Origin: Rhizobium sp. Q54
Lineage (GTDB): Bacteria; Pseudomonadota; Alphaproteobacteria; ATCC43930; CGMCC-115725
Direction: 5' to 3'
DNA length: 33,738 nt
Assembly: GCA_945861155.1 (NCBI GenBank)
Contig: CAMATN010000046.1
Location: forward strand, 1 to 33,738
In this document: positions 26,181-33,738 of the stretch, piece after piece
Layout: the number at the start of each line of letters is the position of its first letter
How positions within the stretch are numbered: position 1 is the stretch's first letter
Position numbers and translations under genes: made by a program
The notes under the pieces: generated by a model
Databases searched by the model: none
The model's input: the letters and a program-made list of their open reading frames with translations, nothing else
What the model was told of the DNA's origin: nothing

Positions 26181-27590
26181 ATGAAGGATTTTTTAGCAAC
26201 CCTCCCTCGCTCTGCGGGAGAGGGGATAGTTGCACAGCTAGCATCGGCGCGGCGGGGCTGGGTGGGGCTGTTCGTCGCGCTGGTTCTTCTGATGTCGGGC
26301 GCGAACCCGCCGGCGCAGGCCCAGCATTTCGGGGCCGAGACCTTCACCCTGGCCAACGGGCTCCAGGTCGTCGTGCTGCCGAACCACCGGGTGCAAGCGG
26401 TCACCCAGATGGTCTGGTACAAGACCGGCGCCGCCGACGACCCGCGCGGCAAGTCCGGCATCGCCCATTTTCTTGAACATCTGATGTTCAAGGGCACGGA
26501 GGCGTATCCGCCGGGCGAATTCACCACGCAAATCGCGCAGATCGGCGGGCGCGACAACGCCTTCACCGGCGCAGACTACACGGCCTATCACGAGACCGTG
26601 GCGCGCGACCGGCTCGGTTTGGTCATGCGGCTTGAGGCTGACCGCATGACCGGGCTCCGGCTCAACGATGCGGTCGTGCTGCCCGAGCGCGACGTCATCC
26701 TCGAAGAGCGCCGCACGCGGGTCGACAACGACCCCGCCGCCCTGCTGCGCGAGCAGCTGATGGCGACTCTGTTTCAGAACGGGTCCTACCGCATTCCGAC
26801 AATCGGCTGGGAAGCCGAGATCCGGCGGCTCGGCACGGCCGATGCGCTGGCCTTCTATCGCGACTGGTATGCCCCGAACAATGCGATCCTGATCGTCGCC
26901 GGCGATGTCGAGACGGCGGAGGTCCGCCGGCTCGCCGAAGCGGAATTCGGGAAGCTGGCAGCGCGCCCGGTCCCGGCGCGGCTGCGCCTCGACGAACCGC
27001 CGCATCACGCCGCAATCCGGATCGAGATGAAGCACCTGCGCGTCGCGCAGCCGAGCTGGCGCCGGCTCTATGTCGCGCCAAGCTATCGCGCCGGCGAAAC
27101 GAAACACGCCTACGCGCTGCAGGTCCTCGCCGAGCTGCTCGGCGGCGGCACCGTCTCGCGGCTCTATACGAGCCTCGTGCTAAAGGACGGGCTCGCGCTG
27201 TCGGCGAGCGCCGATTATGGCGCGACCGCACTCGGGCTTACCGCATTCGCGGTCCATGCGACGCCGAAAGCCGGGGTTGCCGTCGCCGATCTCGAAGCGG
27301 CGATCGACGCGCAACTGCGCCGCATTGTCGAGGAGGGGGTCGACGCCGACGAAGTCTCGCGGGCGCAACGGCGCATGCGGGCAGCCTCGGTCTACGCGCA
27401 AGACAGTCTGACTGGCCCCCCGAATATCGTCGGCGCCGCGCTCGCGGTCGGGCAAAGCCTGGCCGAAATCGCCGCCTGGCCCGATCGCATCGGCGCGGTC
27501 ACGCCGGCCGAAATCGATGAAGCGGCGCGCGCCGTGCTGGTCGAGCGCAACTCGGCGACCGGGATATTGCTGCCGGAGCGTACCTCATGA
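26181..27590 (+). CDS. M16 family zinc peptidase (active-type subunit)
   Basis: A 469-residue periplasmic or membrane-anchored protein. The inverted zinc motif HFLEH (in SGIAHFLEHLMFKGT) with the downstream glutamate in TAYHETVARDRLGLVMRLEADRM marks a catalytically competent M16 peptidase; the C-terminal M16 domain begins near EIRRLGTADALAFYRDWYAPNNA. The signal peptide core is VGLFVALVLLMSGANPPAQA. The leader is unusually long (about 48 residues) because the ATG at 26181 is followed by a stretch encoding TLPRSAGEG, the product of a palindromic repeat. It lies 11 bp after the lipoprotein gene and overlaps the second M16 gene as ATGA. Together the two probably form one heterodimeric protease. 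Confidence 0.9.
   Translation: MKDFLATLPRSAGEGIVAQLASARRGWVGLFVALVLLMSGANPPAQAQHFGAETFTLANGLQVVVLPNHRVQAVTQMVWYKTGAADDPRGKSGIAHFLEHLMFKGTEAYPPGEFTTQIAQIGGRDNAFTGADYTAYHETVARDRLGLVMRLEADRMTGLRLNDAVVLPERDVILEERRTRVDNDPAALLREQLMATLFQNGSYRIPTIGWEAEIRRLGTADALAFYRDWYAPNNAILIVAGDVETAEVRRLAEAEFGKLAARPVPARLRLDEPPHHAAIRIEMKHLRVAQPSWRRLYVAPSYRAGETKHAYALQVLAELLGGGTVSRLYTSLVLKDGLALSASADYGATALGLTAFAVHATPKAGVAVADLEAAIDAQLRRIVEEGVDADEVSRAQRRMRAASVYAQDSLTGPPNIVGAALAVGQSLAEIAAWPDRIGAVTPAEIDEAARAVLVERNSATGILLPERTS
26200..26225. repeat. degenerate palindromic repeat in the M16 leader sequence
   Basis: CCCTCCCTCGC, TCT, then GCGGGAGAGGGG forms an imperfect palindrome of the same kind as those in ileS-lspA, the aldolase and pyrC. 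It encodes TLPRSAGEG in the pre-signal part of the M16 protein. Arms are less well matched than in the other copies, as expected of an older insertion. Confidence 0.6.
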
Positions 27591-29020
27591 ACCTTTTGAA
27601 CCGGAACCGTGTGAACCGGAACCTTGTGAACCGGCATGCTCGCATGGTGCTGGCCATGCTGTTTGTCGCGGCCCTGTCGACCGTCGCGGGGAGCGCGCGT
27701 GCCGCAACTCTGCCGATCCAGCAGGTGACCGGCGCGAGCGGGATCGAGGCTTGGCTCGTCGAGGACCATTCGCTCCCGATCGTGACGCTGCGCTTTGCCT
27801 TTGCCGGCGGCGCCGCTCTCGACGCACCCGGCAAGGAGGGCACCGCCGCGATGACTGCCGCGCTGCTCGATGAAGGCGCCGGCCCCCACGACGGCATCGC
27901 CTTTCACCGCCAGCTCGACGAGCTTGCGGTCGAACTGAGTTTCACCGCCGGGCACGACGAGTTCAACGGCAGCCTCAGAGTTCTCAAGCTCAATTTGGCG
28001 CCCACCGCCGAGTTGCTGCGCCTCGCGCTGATGGAGCCGCATTTCGCGGCCGAGCCAATTGAGCGCATCCGCGCCGACACGATCGCGATGCTGGCGCGCC
28101 AGGAACGCAACCCGCGCTCGCTGGCCGGTCGGCTGTGGATGCGCGACGCGTTCGAACATCACCCTTACGGCAAGAACGCCGCGGGGAGCGCGGCAACCGT
28201 GGCGGCGGTCGCGCACGCCGATTTCGCCGGCTTCGCCAGCCGCCAATTTCAGCGCAGCCGCCTGGTGATCGGCGCCGTCGGCGCCGTGACGGCCGGGGAG
28301 CTGTCGGCGCTCGTCGACCAGGTGTTCGGGACCCTTCCGCAAGGCGACCCGCCCGGAGATCAGCCACGGCGTCAAACCGGCGGCGCCGATGTCGTCATTT
28401 CGCAGGCAAACCCGCCCGAGCGCGGCGCGCTGATTGTCAGCCGCACGGCGGTGCCGCAAAGCGCGGTGACCTTTGGTCAGGCCGGGCCGAAACGCGATGA
28501 CCCGGATTGGTACGCCGCGCTGGTCCTCAACGAGATTCTCGGCGGCGGCGGCTTCCGCGGCCGCCTGATGAAGGAAATCCGTGAAAAACGTGGCCTTGCC
28601 TACGGCGTCTCGACCGAGCTGGTGCCGTATCGCCATGCCGGGCTGATCCTCGGCAGCGTCGCCACCGAGAACGGCCGGGTCGCCGAGTCGATCGGACTGA
28701 TCCGCCAGGAGTGGCAGCGCATGCGCGAGGAGGGCCCGACCGAGGCCGAGTTGCGCGACGCCCAGACCTATTTGACCGGGTCCTTTCCGCTCGGGCTCGA
28801 TTCGACCCGGCGCATCGCCGGGCTGCTCGTCCGGATGCAGGTCGATCGCCTCGGCGTCGATTACCTCGACCGCCGCGCCGGGCTGATCGGCGCCGTCACC
28901 CTGGAAGAGGCGCGCGCGGTGGCGCGTCGCCTGTTCGATCCGACGCGGCTCAGTTTCGCGGTGGTCGGCGACCCGGCCAATTTGCAGCCGACCCGCCCGG
29001 CCCAAGACGCGCCGAACTGA
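27587..29020 (+). CDS. M16 family peptidase-like protein lacking the zinc motif (non-catalytic partner)
   Basis: A 477-residue secreted protein with two M16 domains. In the first, the place where HxxEH should be reads TAAMTAALLDEGA, so it cannot bind zinc in the usual way. The second domain keeps the FEHHPYGKNAAGS and GGGGFRGRLMKEIREKRGLAYGVS blocks typical of the regulatory partner in two-gene M16 systems. The signal peptide core is MVLAMLFVAALSTVAGSARA. Before it lie about 19 odd residues (NLLNRNRVNRNLVNRHAR) from a 15-bp tandem repeat. ATG 27587 has CGGAG 8 nt upstream and overlaps the first M16 stop; M20 (27644) would give a conventional signal peptide but has no ribosome-binding site. 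Confidence 0.9.
   Translation: MNLLNRNRVNRNLVNRHARMVLAMLFVAALSTVAGSARAATLPIQQVTGASGIEAWLVEDHSLPIVTLRFAFAGGAALDAPGKEGTAAMTAALLDEGAGPHDGIAFHRQLDELAVELSFTAGHDEFNGSLRVLKLNLAPTAELLRLALMEPHFAAEPIERIRADTIAMLARQERNPRSLAGRLWMRDAFEHHPYGKNAAGSAATVAAVAHADFAGFASRQFQRSRLVIGAVGAVTAGELSALVDQVFGTLPQGDPPGDQPRRQTGGADVVISQANPPERGALIVSRTAVPQSAVTFGQAGPKRDDPDWYAALVLNEILGGGGFRGRLMKEIREKRGLAYGVSTELVPYRHAGLILGSVATENGRVAESIGLIRQEWQRMREEGPTEAELRDAQTYLTGSFPLGLDSTRRIAGLLVRMQVDRLGVDYLDRRAGLIGAVTLEEARAVARRLFDPTRLSFAVVGDPANLQPTRPAQDAPN
27597..27641 (+). repeat. 15-bp tandem repeat at the N-terminus of the second M16 gene
   Basis: Three units of the form TGAACCGGAACCNTG start at 27597, 27612 and 27627; the last is diverged after TGAACCGG. 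They encode LNRNR, VNRNL and VNRHA, lengthening the n-region of the signal peptide with Asn/Arg pentapeptides. Being a multiple of three, copy-number change would keep the frame. Confidence 0.8.
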
Positions 29021-29055
29021 CCCCTCGTCCCAGATCGTAGGTTTGGGGGCATACC

Positions 29056-31251
29056 ATGCGTAGCCTGTGGTCGGACTCCGATGCCGAGGCGACGGTCGCA
29101 CGCTATTATGGCGCGAGCATCGGCCGCGACCTGGCGCTGCGCGTCTACACCTCGCGCCTCCTCGGCGGCGATCCGCGCCTGGTGCTGCACGGCGGCGGCA
29201 ACGTGTCGGTCAAGACCGTGTTGCCGGACCTGATGGGCGACCCGGTCGAGGTGCTGTGCGTCAAGGGCAGCGGCTGGGACATGGGCGATATCGAGCCGGC
29301 CGGGCTGCCGGCGGTGCGCCTCGCGCCGCTGCGCCGGCTGCGCTGGCGCGACGCGCTGTCCGACGAGGACATGGTGCGCCTCCAGCGCGCCAACCTGATT
29401 GATCCGGGCGCGCCCACCCCATCGGTCGAGACGCTGCTGCACGCGTTTTTGCCGCACAAATTCGTCGATCATACCCATGCCACCGCGGTGTTGAGCCTCG
29501 CCGACCAGCCCGACGCGGCCGAGCGCGTCGCCGATCTCTACGGCAAGCGGGTCGGGATCGTGCCCTACATCATGCCGGGCTTCCTGCTCGCCAAGAAGGC
29601 GGCCGAAATCTACGAGGCCGATCCGGCGGTCGAAGGCCTCGTGCTGCTAAAGCACGGGGTTTTCAGCTTCGGCGACAGCGCGCGCGAGGCTTACGAACGG
29701 ATGATCGCGATCGTCTCGGCAGCGGAGGAGCGCCTGTCGCGCGGCCGCAGGCGCGTATTCGCCGCGGCAAAGCTGCCGGCTGAAGTGGCCGGCGCGGCCG
29801 AGGTCGCGCCTGTCTTGCGCGGCGTCAGCGCGCTCGCCGACCCGGCGGCGCCGGGTCTCTACAAGCGCTTCGTGCTCGATTTCCGCGGCGGGCCGGAGGT
29901 GCGCAATTTCGTCGACGGGGCCGATTTGCAGCGCTACGGGCTTGCCGGGGTCGCCACCCCCGACCACACGATCCGCACCAAGAATTTTCCGCTGATCGTG
30001 CCGGCGCCGGAACCCGGGCGGCTCGACGCGTTCGCCGCCACCGCGCGGGTGGCCGTCGAGCGCTTCATCGCCGAATACCACGCCTATTTCGCCCGCCATA
30101 ACGCAGGCTCGGCGGACCCCACACTTGCCTCTCCGGCAAACCCCCACCCCTTCCCTCCCCCGCTTGCGGGGGAGGGAGATCCCGGTGCTCGCCCGAACAA
30201 CCCTCCCCCGCAAGCGGGGGAGGGCAGGGTGGGGGTGGGCGCAGGAGGCGCGGGGCGAGGAAAACGCGAGCTCGATCCGGCGCCGCGGGTGATCCTGGTG
30301 CCGGGGCTCGGGCTGTTCGGGCTCGGGCGCAGCGCCAGGGACGCGGCGGTCGCGGCCGACCTCGCCGAAAGCTGGGTCGCGACGGTAACCGGCGCCGAGG
30401 CGATCGGCACGTTCGAGTCGCTGAGCCCGGCCGAGTTGTTCGAGATGGAATACTGGTCGCTCGAACAGGCCAAGCTCGGCAGTGCCGCCGAAAAACCGCT
30501 CGCCGGCCAGGTTGCGCTGATCACCGGCGGCGCCGGCACGATCGGCCTCGCCACCGCGCGCGCCTTGAAGAACGCCGGCGCCGAGATCGCACTGATCGAC
30601 CGCGACGGCGCCGGAGTGGAGGGCGCGGCAGCAAAATTGGGTGGGCTCGGCCTCGCCGCCGACGTGACCGACACGGCCGCCTTGCGCGCCGCGTTCGACC
30701 GGGTCGCGGTGCGCTTCGGCGGGCTCGACATCGTCGTGTCGAACGCCGGCGCCGCCTGGCAGGGCCGCATCGGCGAGATCGACGACAAGACCCTGCGCGA
30801 CAGCTTCGAATTGAACTTCTTCGCCCATCAATCGGTCGCGCGGAACGCGGTGCGGATCATGTTGGCGCAGGGCACCGGCGGGTGCCTGTTGTTCAACGTG
30901 TCGAAGCAGGCGCTCAACCCCGGCGTCGATTTTGGCCCCTACGGCGTGCCGAAGGCCGCCACCTTGGCGCTGATGCGGCAATACGCGCTCGATTACGGCG
31001 CTATCGGCATCCGCGCCAACGCGGTCAATGCCGACCGCATCCGCGGCGGCCTGCTGACCCCCGAGATGATCGCGGCGCGCGCCCGGGCGCGCGGGGTCGG
31101 CGAGACCGAGTACATGGGCGGCAATCTGCTGCGCCGCGAGGTCACCGCCGGGGATGTCGCGCAGGCCTTTGTCGAGCTGGCGCTGGCCCGCACCACGACC
31201 GGGGGAATCGCCACCGTCGATGGCGGCAACATCGCCGCCGCGCCGCGCTGA
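29056..31251 (+). CDS. bifunctional class II aldolase / short-chain dehydrogenase (RhaD-like fusion)
   Basis: A 731-residue cytosolic two-domain protein. The class II aldolase/adducin domain (about 10-350) has HGGGNVSVK and KGSGWDMG near the phosphate/substrate site, and zinc-binding histidines at H139, H141 (FVDHTHATA) and H200 (LLKHGVFSFG). The NAD-binding SDR domain (about 480-731) has TGGAGTIG at 490-497, the NAG motif, and Y629/K633 in YGVPK. The family splits sugar 1-phosphates such as rhamnulose-1-phosphate and oxidises the aldehyde made. Between the domains about 50 residues (351-402) are extra and encoded by a palindromic repeat; they separate YFARHNA from KRELDPAPRVILVPGLGLFGLG, which I would expect to be nearly contiguous. 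A G-rich ribosome-binding site precedes the ATG. Confidence 0.9.
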   Translation: MRSLWSDSDAEATVARYYGASIGRDLALRVYTSRLLGGDPRLVLHGGGNVSVKTVLPDLMGDPVEVLCVKGSGWDMGDIEPAGLPAVRLAPLRRLRWRDALSDEDMVRLQRANLIDPGAPTPSVETLLHAFLPHKFVDHTHATAVLSLADQPDAAERVADLYGKRVGIVPYIMPGFLLAKKAAEIYEADPAVEGLVLLKHGVFSFGDSAREAYERMIAIVSAAEERLSRGRRRVFAAAKLPAEVAGAAEVAPVLRGVSALADPAAPGLYKRFVLDFRGGPEVRNFVDGADLQRYGLAGVATPDHTIRTKNFPLIVPAPEPGRLDAFAATARVAVERFIAEYHAYFARHNAGSADPTLASPANPHPFPPPLAGEGDPGARPNNPPPQAGEGRVGVGAGGAGRGKRELDPAPRVILVPGLGLFGLGRSARDAAVAADLAESWVATVTGAEAIGTFESLSPAELFEMEYWSLEQAKLGSAAEKPLAGQVALITGGAGTIGLATARALKNAGAEIALIDRDGAGVEGAAAKLGGLGLAADVTDTAALRAAFDRVAVRFGGLDIVVSNAGAAWQGRIGEIDDKTLRDSFELNFFAHQSVARNAVRIMLAQGTGGCLLFNVSKQALNPGVDFGPYGVPKAATLALMRQYALDYGAIGIRANAVNADRIRGGLLTPEMIAARARARGVGETEYMGGNLLRREVTAGDVAQAFVELALARTTTGGIATVDGGNIAAAPR
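30139..30240. repeat. 102-bp double palindrome inserted in the aldolase/SDR coding sequence
   Basis: Two perfect 24-nt palindromes (30153-30176 and 30201-30224), each with arms CCCTCCCCCGC and GCGGGGGAGGG, face each other across 24 nt. Outside them, CCCCCACCC on the left and GGGTGGGGG on the right extend the symmetry, so the whole unit is a large inverted repeat of about 38-bp arms with a one-base length difference. The frame is kept: the left half reads [13 protein letters not shown] and the right half [13 protein letters not shown]. Confidence 0.93.
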
Positions 31252-31339
31252 GCGATTTCTCGCTAATCCGCTATGCTGCATTGCTCGGATTTGGCTGCCG
31301 CGGGGGCCGCCGACCCGGCAACAGAGCGAGGTCAGTCAG

Positions 31340-32437
31340 ATGCCCGCTATCGCCACCGATACCACGATCCCGGCGCGACGCTCGCCGTCGCGGCGGCTGA
31401 TCGAGGGCCCCGCCGCCTGGATCGGGGCGGACATGCGCGGCCGCGACGCGGAGTGGAGCTACCGTCTTTCGCCACCGGAGATCGCCGAGATCGAGGGCGC
31501 GGTGCGGGCGGTGCGGGCAAGCGGTCGCGACCTCGCCGAAATCCGCCGCGAGGATTTTCCGCTGCCGACGCTCGGGCCGGTGCTCGACCGGCTGCGCGCC
31601 GAGGTGCTCGACGGCCGCGGCTTTGTCTTGCTGCGCGGGATGCCGGTCGCAGACCGCCCGATCGTCGACAGCGCGACGGGCTATTGGGGGATCGGCACGT
31701 ATTTCGGCAGCGCCCGTTCGCAGAACGCGAAAGGCCATCTGCTCGGGCATGTCTACGATCTCGGCCAGGGGCTCAGCGCGACCAACCCCAATCTGCGCAG
31801 CTATGCGACCGCGGAACGTCAGAATTTCCATATCGATCGCTGCGACGTCGTCGCGCTGCTTTGTTTGCGGCGCGCTAAGTCGGGCGGGCTTTCGACGATC
31901 GTCAGTTCGATGAGCGTGCACAATGCGATGGCGGAACGCCGGCCCGATCTGCTGGAGCGGCTTTACCGAACTTTCCCGATCGACCGGCGGGGCGAAGTCC
32001 CGGAGGGCAAGGCGCCATTCTACGAGGCGCCGGTGTTCAACGAGCATGCCGGCACCGTCTCGGTGCTGTATTCCCGGCTCCACATCGGGTCGGCGCAGCG
32101 CTTTCCCGAGGCGCGGCGGCTGACGCCGGAAGATTTCGAAGCGCTCGACATGCTCGGCGAACTGGCGGCCGACCCCGAATTGCGGCTCGACATGAATTTC
32201 ATGCCGGGCGACATCCAGTTCCTGCACAACCACACGATCCTGCACGCCCGCTCCGCCTATGAAGACTGGTCGGACATCGAGCGCAAGCGGCATTTGTTGC
32301 GTCTGTGGCTAGCGCCGCCGGAGGCTCGCGAATTGCCGCCGATCTTCGCCGAATGTTACGGCGGCATCGCGATCGGCGATCGCGGCGGCATCATCTGCCC
32401 CGGAACCCGCCTCCACGCACCGCTCGCGCCCGGCTGA
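31340..32437 (+). CDS. TauD/TfdA-like Fe(II)/2-oxoglutarate-dependent dioxygenase
   Basis: A 365-residue protein of the TauD/gamma-butyrobetaine-hydroxylase-like class, which couples 2-oxoglutarate decarboxylation to hydroxylation of a small substrate. The iron-binding HxD is FHIDRCDVVALLC; the distal histidine is in FLHNHTILHARSAYED, followed by the arginine for 2-oxoglutarate in KRHLLRLWL. ARSQNAKGHLLGHVYDLG and SIVSSMSVHNAM-like blocks are typical of the less characterised TauD subgroup. The ATG at 31340 has GAGG 8 nt upstream; the longer frame upstream overlaps the SDR gene and lacks support. Substrate unknown. It lies 88 bp after the aldolase/SDR gene and 28 bp before the lactonase. Confidence 0.9.
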   Translation: MPAIATDTTIPARRSPSRRLIEGPAAWIGADMRGRDAEWSYRLSPPEIAEIEGAVRAVRASGRDLAEIRREDFPLPTLGPVLDRLRAEVLDGRGFVLLRGMPVADRPIVDSATGYWGIGTYFGSARSQNAKGHLLGHVYDLGQGLSATNPNLRSYATAERQNFHIDRCDVVALLCLRRAKSGGLSTIVSSMSVHNAMAERRPDLLERLYRTFPIDRRGEVPEGKAPFYEAPVFNEHAGTVSVLYSRLHIGSAQRFPEARRLTPEDFEALDMLGELAADPELRLDMNFMPGDIQFLHNHTILHARSAYEDWSDIERKRHLLRLWLAPPEARELPPIFAECYGGIAIGDRGGIICPGTRLHAPLAPG

Positions 32438-32465
32438 GCGCCCCATTTGCCCCAGGAGTAAAAAG

Positions 32466-33512
32466 ATGCCGAATGTCCTTTTCGTTTGCCTGCAAGACGA
32501 CGACAAGATCGCCTCCTTCGCGATCGATTCCGGAACCGGCCAACTCACGCCGAAAGCGAGCGTATCTGCGGCGGGCGGACCGTCGGTGCTGGCGATCAGC
32601 CCGGACCGGCGCACCCTCTACGCCGGCTACCGCACGGTGCCGGCGATGACGAGTTTCCGGATCGACCCTGCCACCGGAGGCCTGACGCCGCTGGGAACGG
32701 TCGCGCAGGCGCACGCGCCGACGTTTCTGGCCGCCGACCGCACCGGCAAGTATCTGCTCGCCGCTTATTATCAGGGCGGCGGCACCGCCGTTTATCGGAT
32801 TGGCGAGGATGGCGCGGTCGGCGCCCCATCGCACGATTGGCTGGCGACCGCCGAGGGCGCCCACGCGATTGCGACCGACCCGTCCAACCGGTTTGCCTTT
32901 GTGCCGCACATCGCCCGCCTCCAAGACAACGTGATGGAGCCACCCCGCGACAACCCCGGCCCCAACATGATTCTACAGTTCAAATTCGATGCCCAAACCG
33001 GGCGCCTGGAGCCAAATTCGCCATTCCGGATCGACCCGGCGGAAGGCGTTGGCCCGCGTCACTATTGCTTTCATCCGACATTGGACCTCGTCTATTTCTC
33101 GAACGAGCAGGGCTGCAGCGTCACGGCCTATCGCCTGGATCGCGCGACCGGCGCCCTCGCCTCCGCGCAAACGATCACGACCCTGCCGGCCGGGCAGACG
33201 GCGCGGAATACCTGCTCGCAGATCCATCTGACCGCGTCCGGGCGGTTCCTCTACGTCGCCAACCGCGGCCACAACAGCATCGCGGGGTTCGCCGTCGACG
33301 CCGCCACCGGGCATTTGACGCCTGCCGGTCATGTGCCGACCGAAGCGGTCCCCAGCGCCTTCGCCGTGGACCCCGACGGAAAATACCTGTTCGCCGCCGG
33401 CACTGCGTCCGGTCGCCTGGCGTCATACCGCATCGACGGCCAGACCGGCGCGCTGACGCCGCTGGCGACCTATGCGGTCGGCCAGCGCCCCGCGGCCGTG
33501 CTGGCGGTATGA
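32466..33512 (+). CDS. seven-bladed beta-propeller lactonase (Pgl/YbhE family)
   Basis: A 348-residue protein with no signal peptide, made of repeating propeller blades: [63 protein letters not shown] and [13 protein letters not shown] mark successive strands. PRHYCFHP and the NRGHNSI segment are characteristic of the 6-phosphogluconolactonase/carboxy-muconate cyclase type. Members hydrolyse sugar or aromatic lactones. AGGAG lies just upstream of the ATG. Its neighbours (an aldolase/SDR and a dioxygenase) suggest sugar or aromatic catabolism, but the last gene overlapping it is pyrC, so a specific pathway cannot be fixed. Confidence 0.92.
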   Translation: MPNVLFVCLQDDDKIASFAIDSGTGQLTPKASVSAAGGPSVLAISPDRRTLYAGYRTVPAMTSFRIDPATGGLTPLGTVAQAHAPTFLAADRTGKYLLAAYYQGGGTAVYRIGEDGAVGAPSHDWLATAEGAHAIATDPSNRFAFVPHIARLQDNVMEPPRDNPGPNMILQFKFDAQTGRLEPNSPFRIDPAEGVGPRHYCFHPTLDLVYFSNEQGCSVTAYRLDRATGALASAQTITTLPAGQTARNTCSQIHLTASGRFLYVANRGHNSIAGFAVDAATGHLTPAGHVPTEAVPSAFAVDPDGKYLFAAGTASGRLASYRIDGQTGALTPLATYAVGQRPAAVLAV

Positions 33513-33738
33513 TTGACACGCTGACGCTGCGCCGGCCTGACGACTGGCATGTGCATTTCCGCGACGGCGCAATGCTGCGGAGTGTGCTGCCGTGGACCGC
33601 GCGGCAGTTCGCTCGCGCGGTCGTGATGCCGAATCTGGCGCCGCCGGTCGGCGATGTCGCGGCGGCGCGCGCCTATCGCGAGCGCATCGTCGCGGCGTTG
33701 CCGCCCCCACCCTTCCCTCCCCCGCTTGCGGGGGAGGG
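33509..33738 (+). CDS. pyrC: dihydroorotase, 5' part, interrupted by a palindromic repeat (partial at window edge)
   Basis: The first 76 codons of an E. coli-type dihydroorotase, which closes carbamoyl-aspartate to dihydroorotate in pyrimidine synthesis. [16 protein letters not shown] gives the zinc ligands H14 and H16 and substrate arginine R18; [14 protein letters not shown] is the next conserved block. Around residue 65 the family sequence (usually ...YR.RI..A.P, then a stretch leading to a conserved TCYLTD) gives way to [13 protein letters not shown], encoded by the same palindrome found in the aldolase/SDR gene and in the same reading frame. Whether the frame recovers beyond the window is unknown, so the gene may carry an in-frame insert or be broken. 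The start overlaps the lactonase stop as ATGA. Confidence 0.88.
   Translation, partial: MIDTLTLRRPDDWHVHFRDGAMLRSVLPWTARQFARAVVMPNLAPPVGDVAAARAYRERIVAALPPPPFPPPLAGE
33704..33738. repeat. palindromic repeat inside pyrC, cut by window edge
   Basis: CCCCCACCC followed by a perfect 24-nt palindrome (33715-33738) with arms CCCTCCCCCGC/GCGGGGGAGGG. It is nearly identical to the left half of the element at 30139-30176. A matching right half would be expected beyond the window if it is a full unit. Confidence 0.9.

Noticed and set aside
31154-31339. Upstream extension of the TauD-like gene
   Set aside because: It overlaps the aldolase/SDR 3' end and has no similarity to the family; the ATG at 31340 has a good ribosome-binding site.

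Overview
This is a GC-rich chromosomal window with strongly G/C-ending codons. It reads like an alphaproteobacterium, possibly of the Rhodospirillales or Hyphomicrobiales side. The basis is the order ileS-lspA-DUF3035 lipoprotein-M16-M16, a cysteine-poor (Mg-type) HemB, and dispersed palindromes of kinds common in that class. The taxon is an inference; no rRNA is present.

Layout. 1-510: the cut N-terminus of an IS5-like transposase, a possible 36-residue membrane peptide and a 158-bp inverted-repeat element. 511-3512: comM (minus), tRNA-Ser(GGA) and an RhlE-type DEAD-box helicase (minus). 3513-4024: a divergent intergenic stretch with no convincing gene. 4025-8892: a three-gene 2-oxoacid oxidoreductase module made of a GltD-like flavoprotein/ferredoxin, an alpha-gamma subunit and a beta subunit, with a MITE-like element between the last two. 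8893-9878: tRNA-Arg(ACG), a DUF2188 gene and a secreted proline-rich protein. 10125-16944: a complete peptide-type ABC importer (binding protein, two permeases, two ATPases) running directly into a CaiB-type CoA-transferase. 17096-19812: rmuC and a persulfide dioxygenase-rhodanese fusion, both minus. 19902-22053: a GNAT protein, hemB and a DUF4160/DUF2442 pair. 22280-29020: ileS fused in frame to lspA, a DUF3035 lipoprotein and two M16 peptidase-like proteins. 29056-33738: a class II aldolase/SDR fusion, a TauD-like dioxygenase, a beta-propeller lactonase and the 5' part of pyrC.

The most striking feature is a family of short GC-rich palindromes sitting inside protein-coding sequence. One abolishes the ileS stop, so ileS and lspA form one 1140-codon frame. 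One adds about 50 residues to the linker of the aldolase/SDR protein. One interrupts pyrC near residue 65 at the window edge. One forms part of the leader of an M16 peptidase. A possible fifth, of a different hairpin class, lies at the start of an ABC permease. All keep the frame open, much like the palindromic elements known inside Rickettsia genes. The other genes are mostly recognisable housekeeping or catabolic families.
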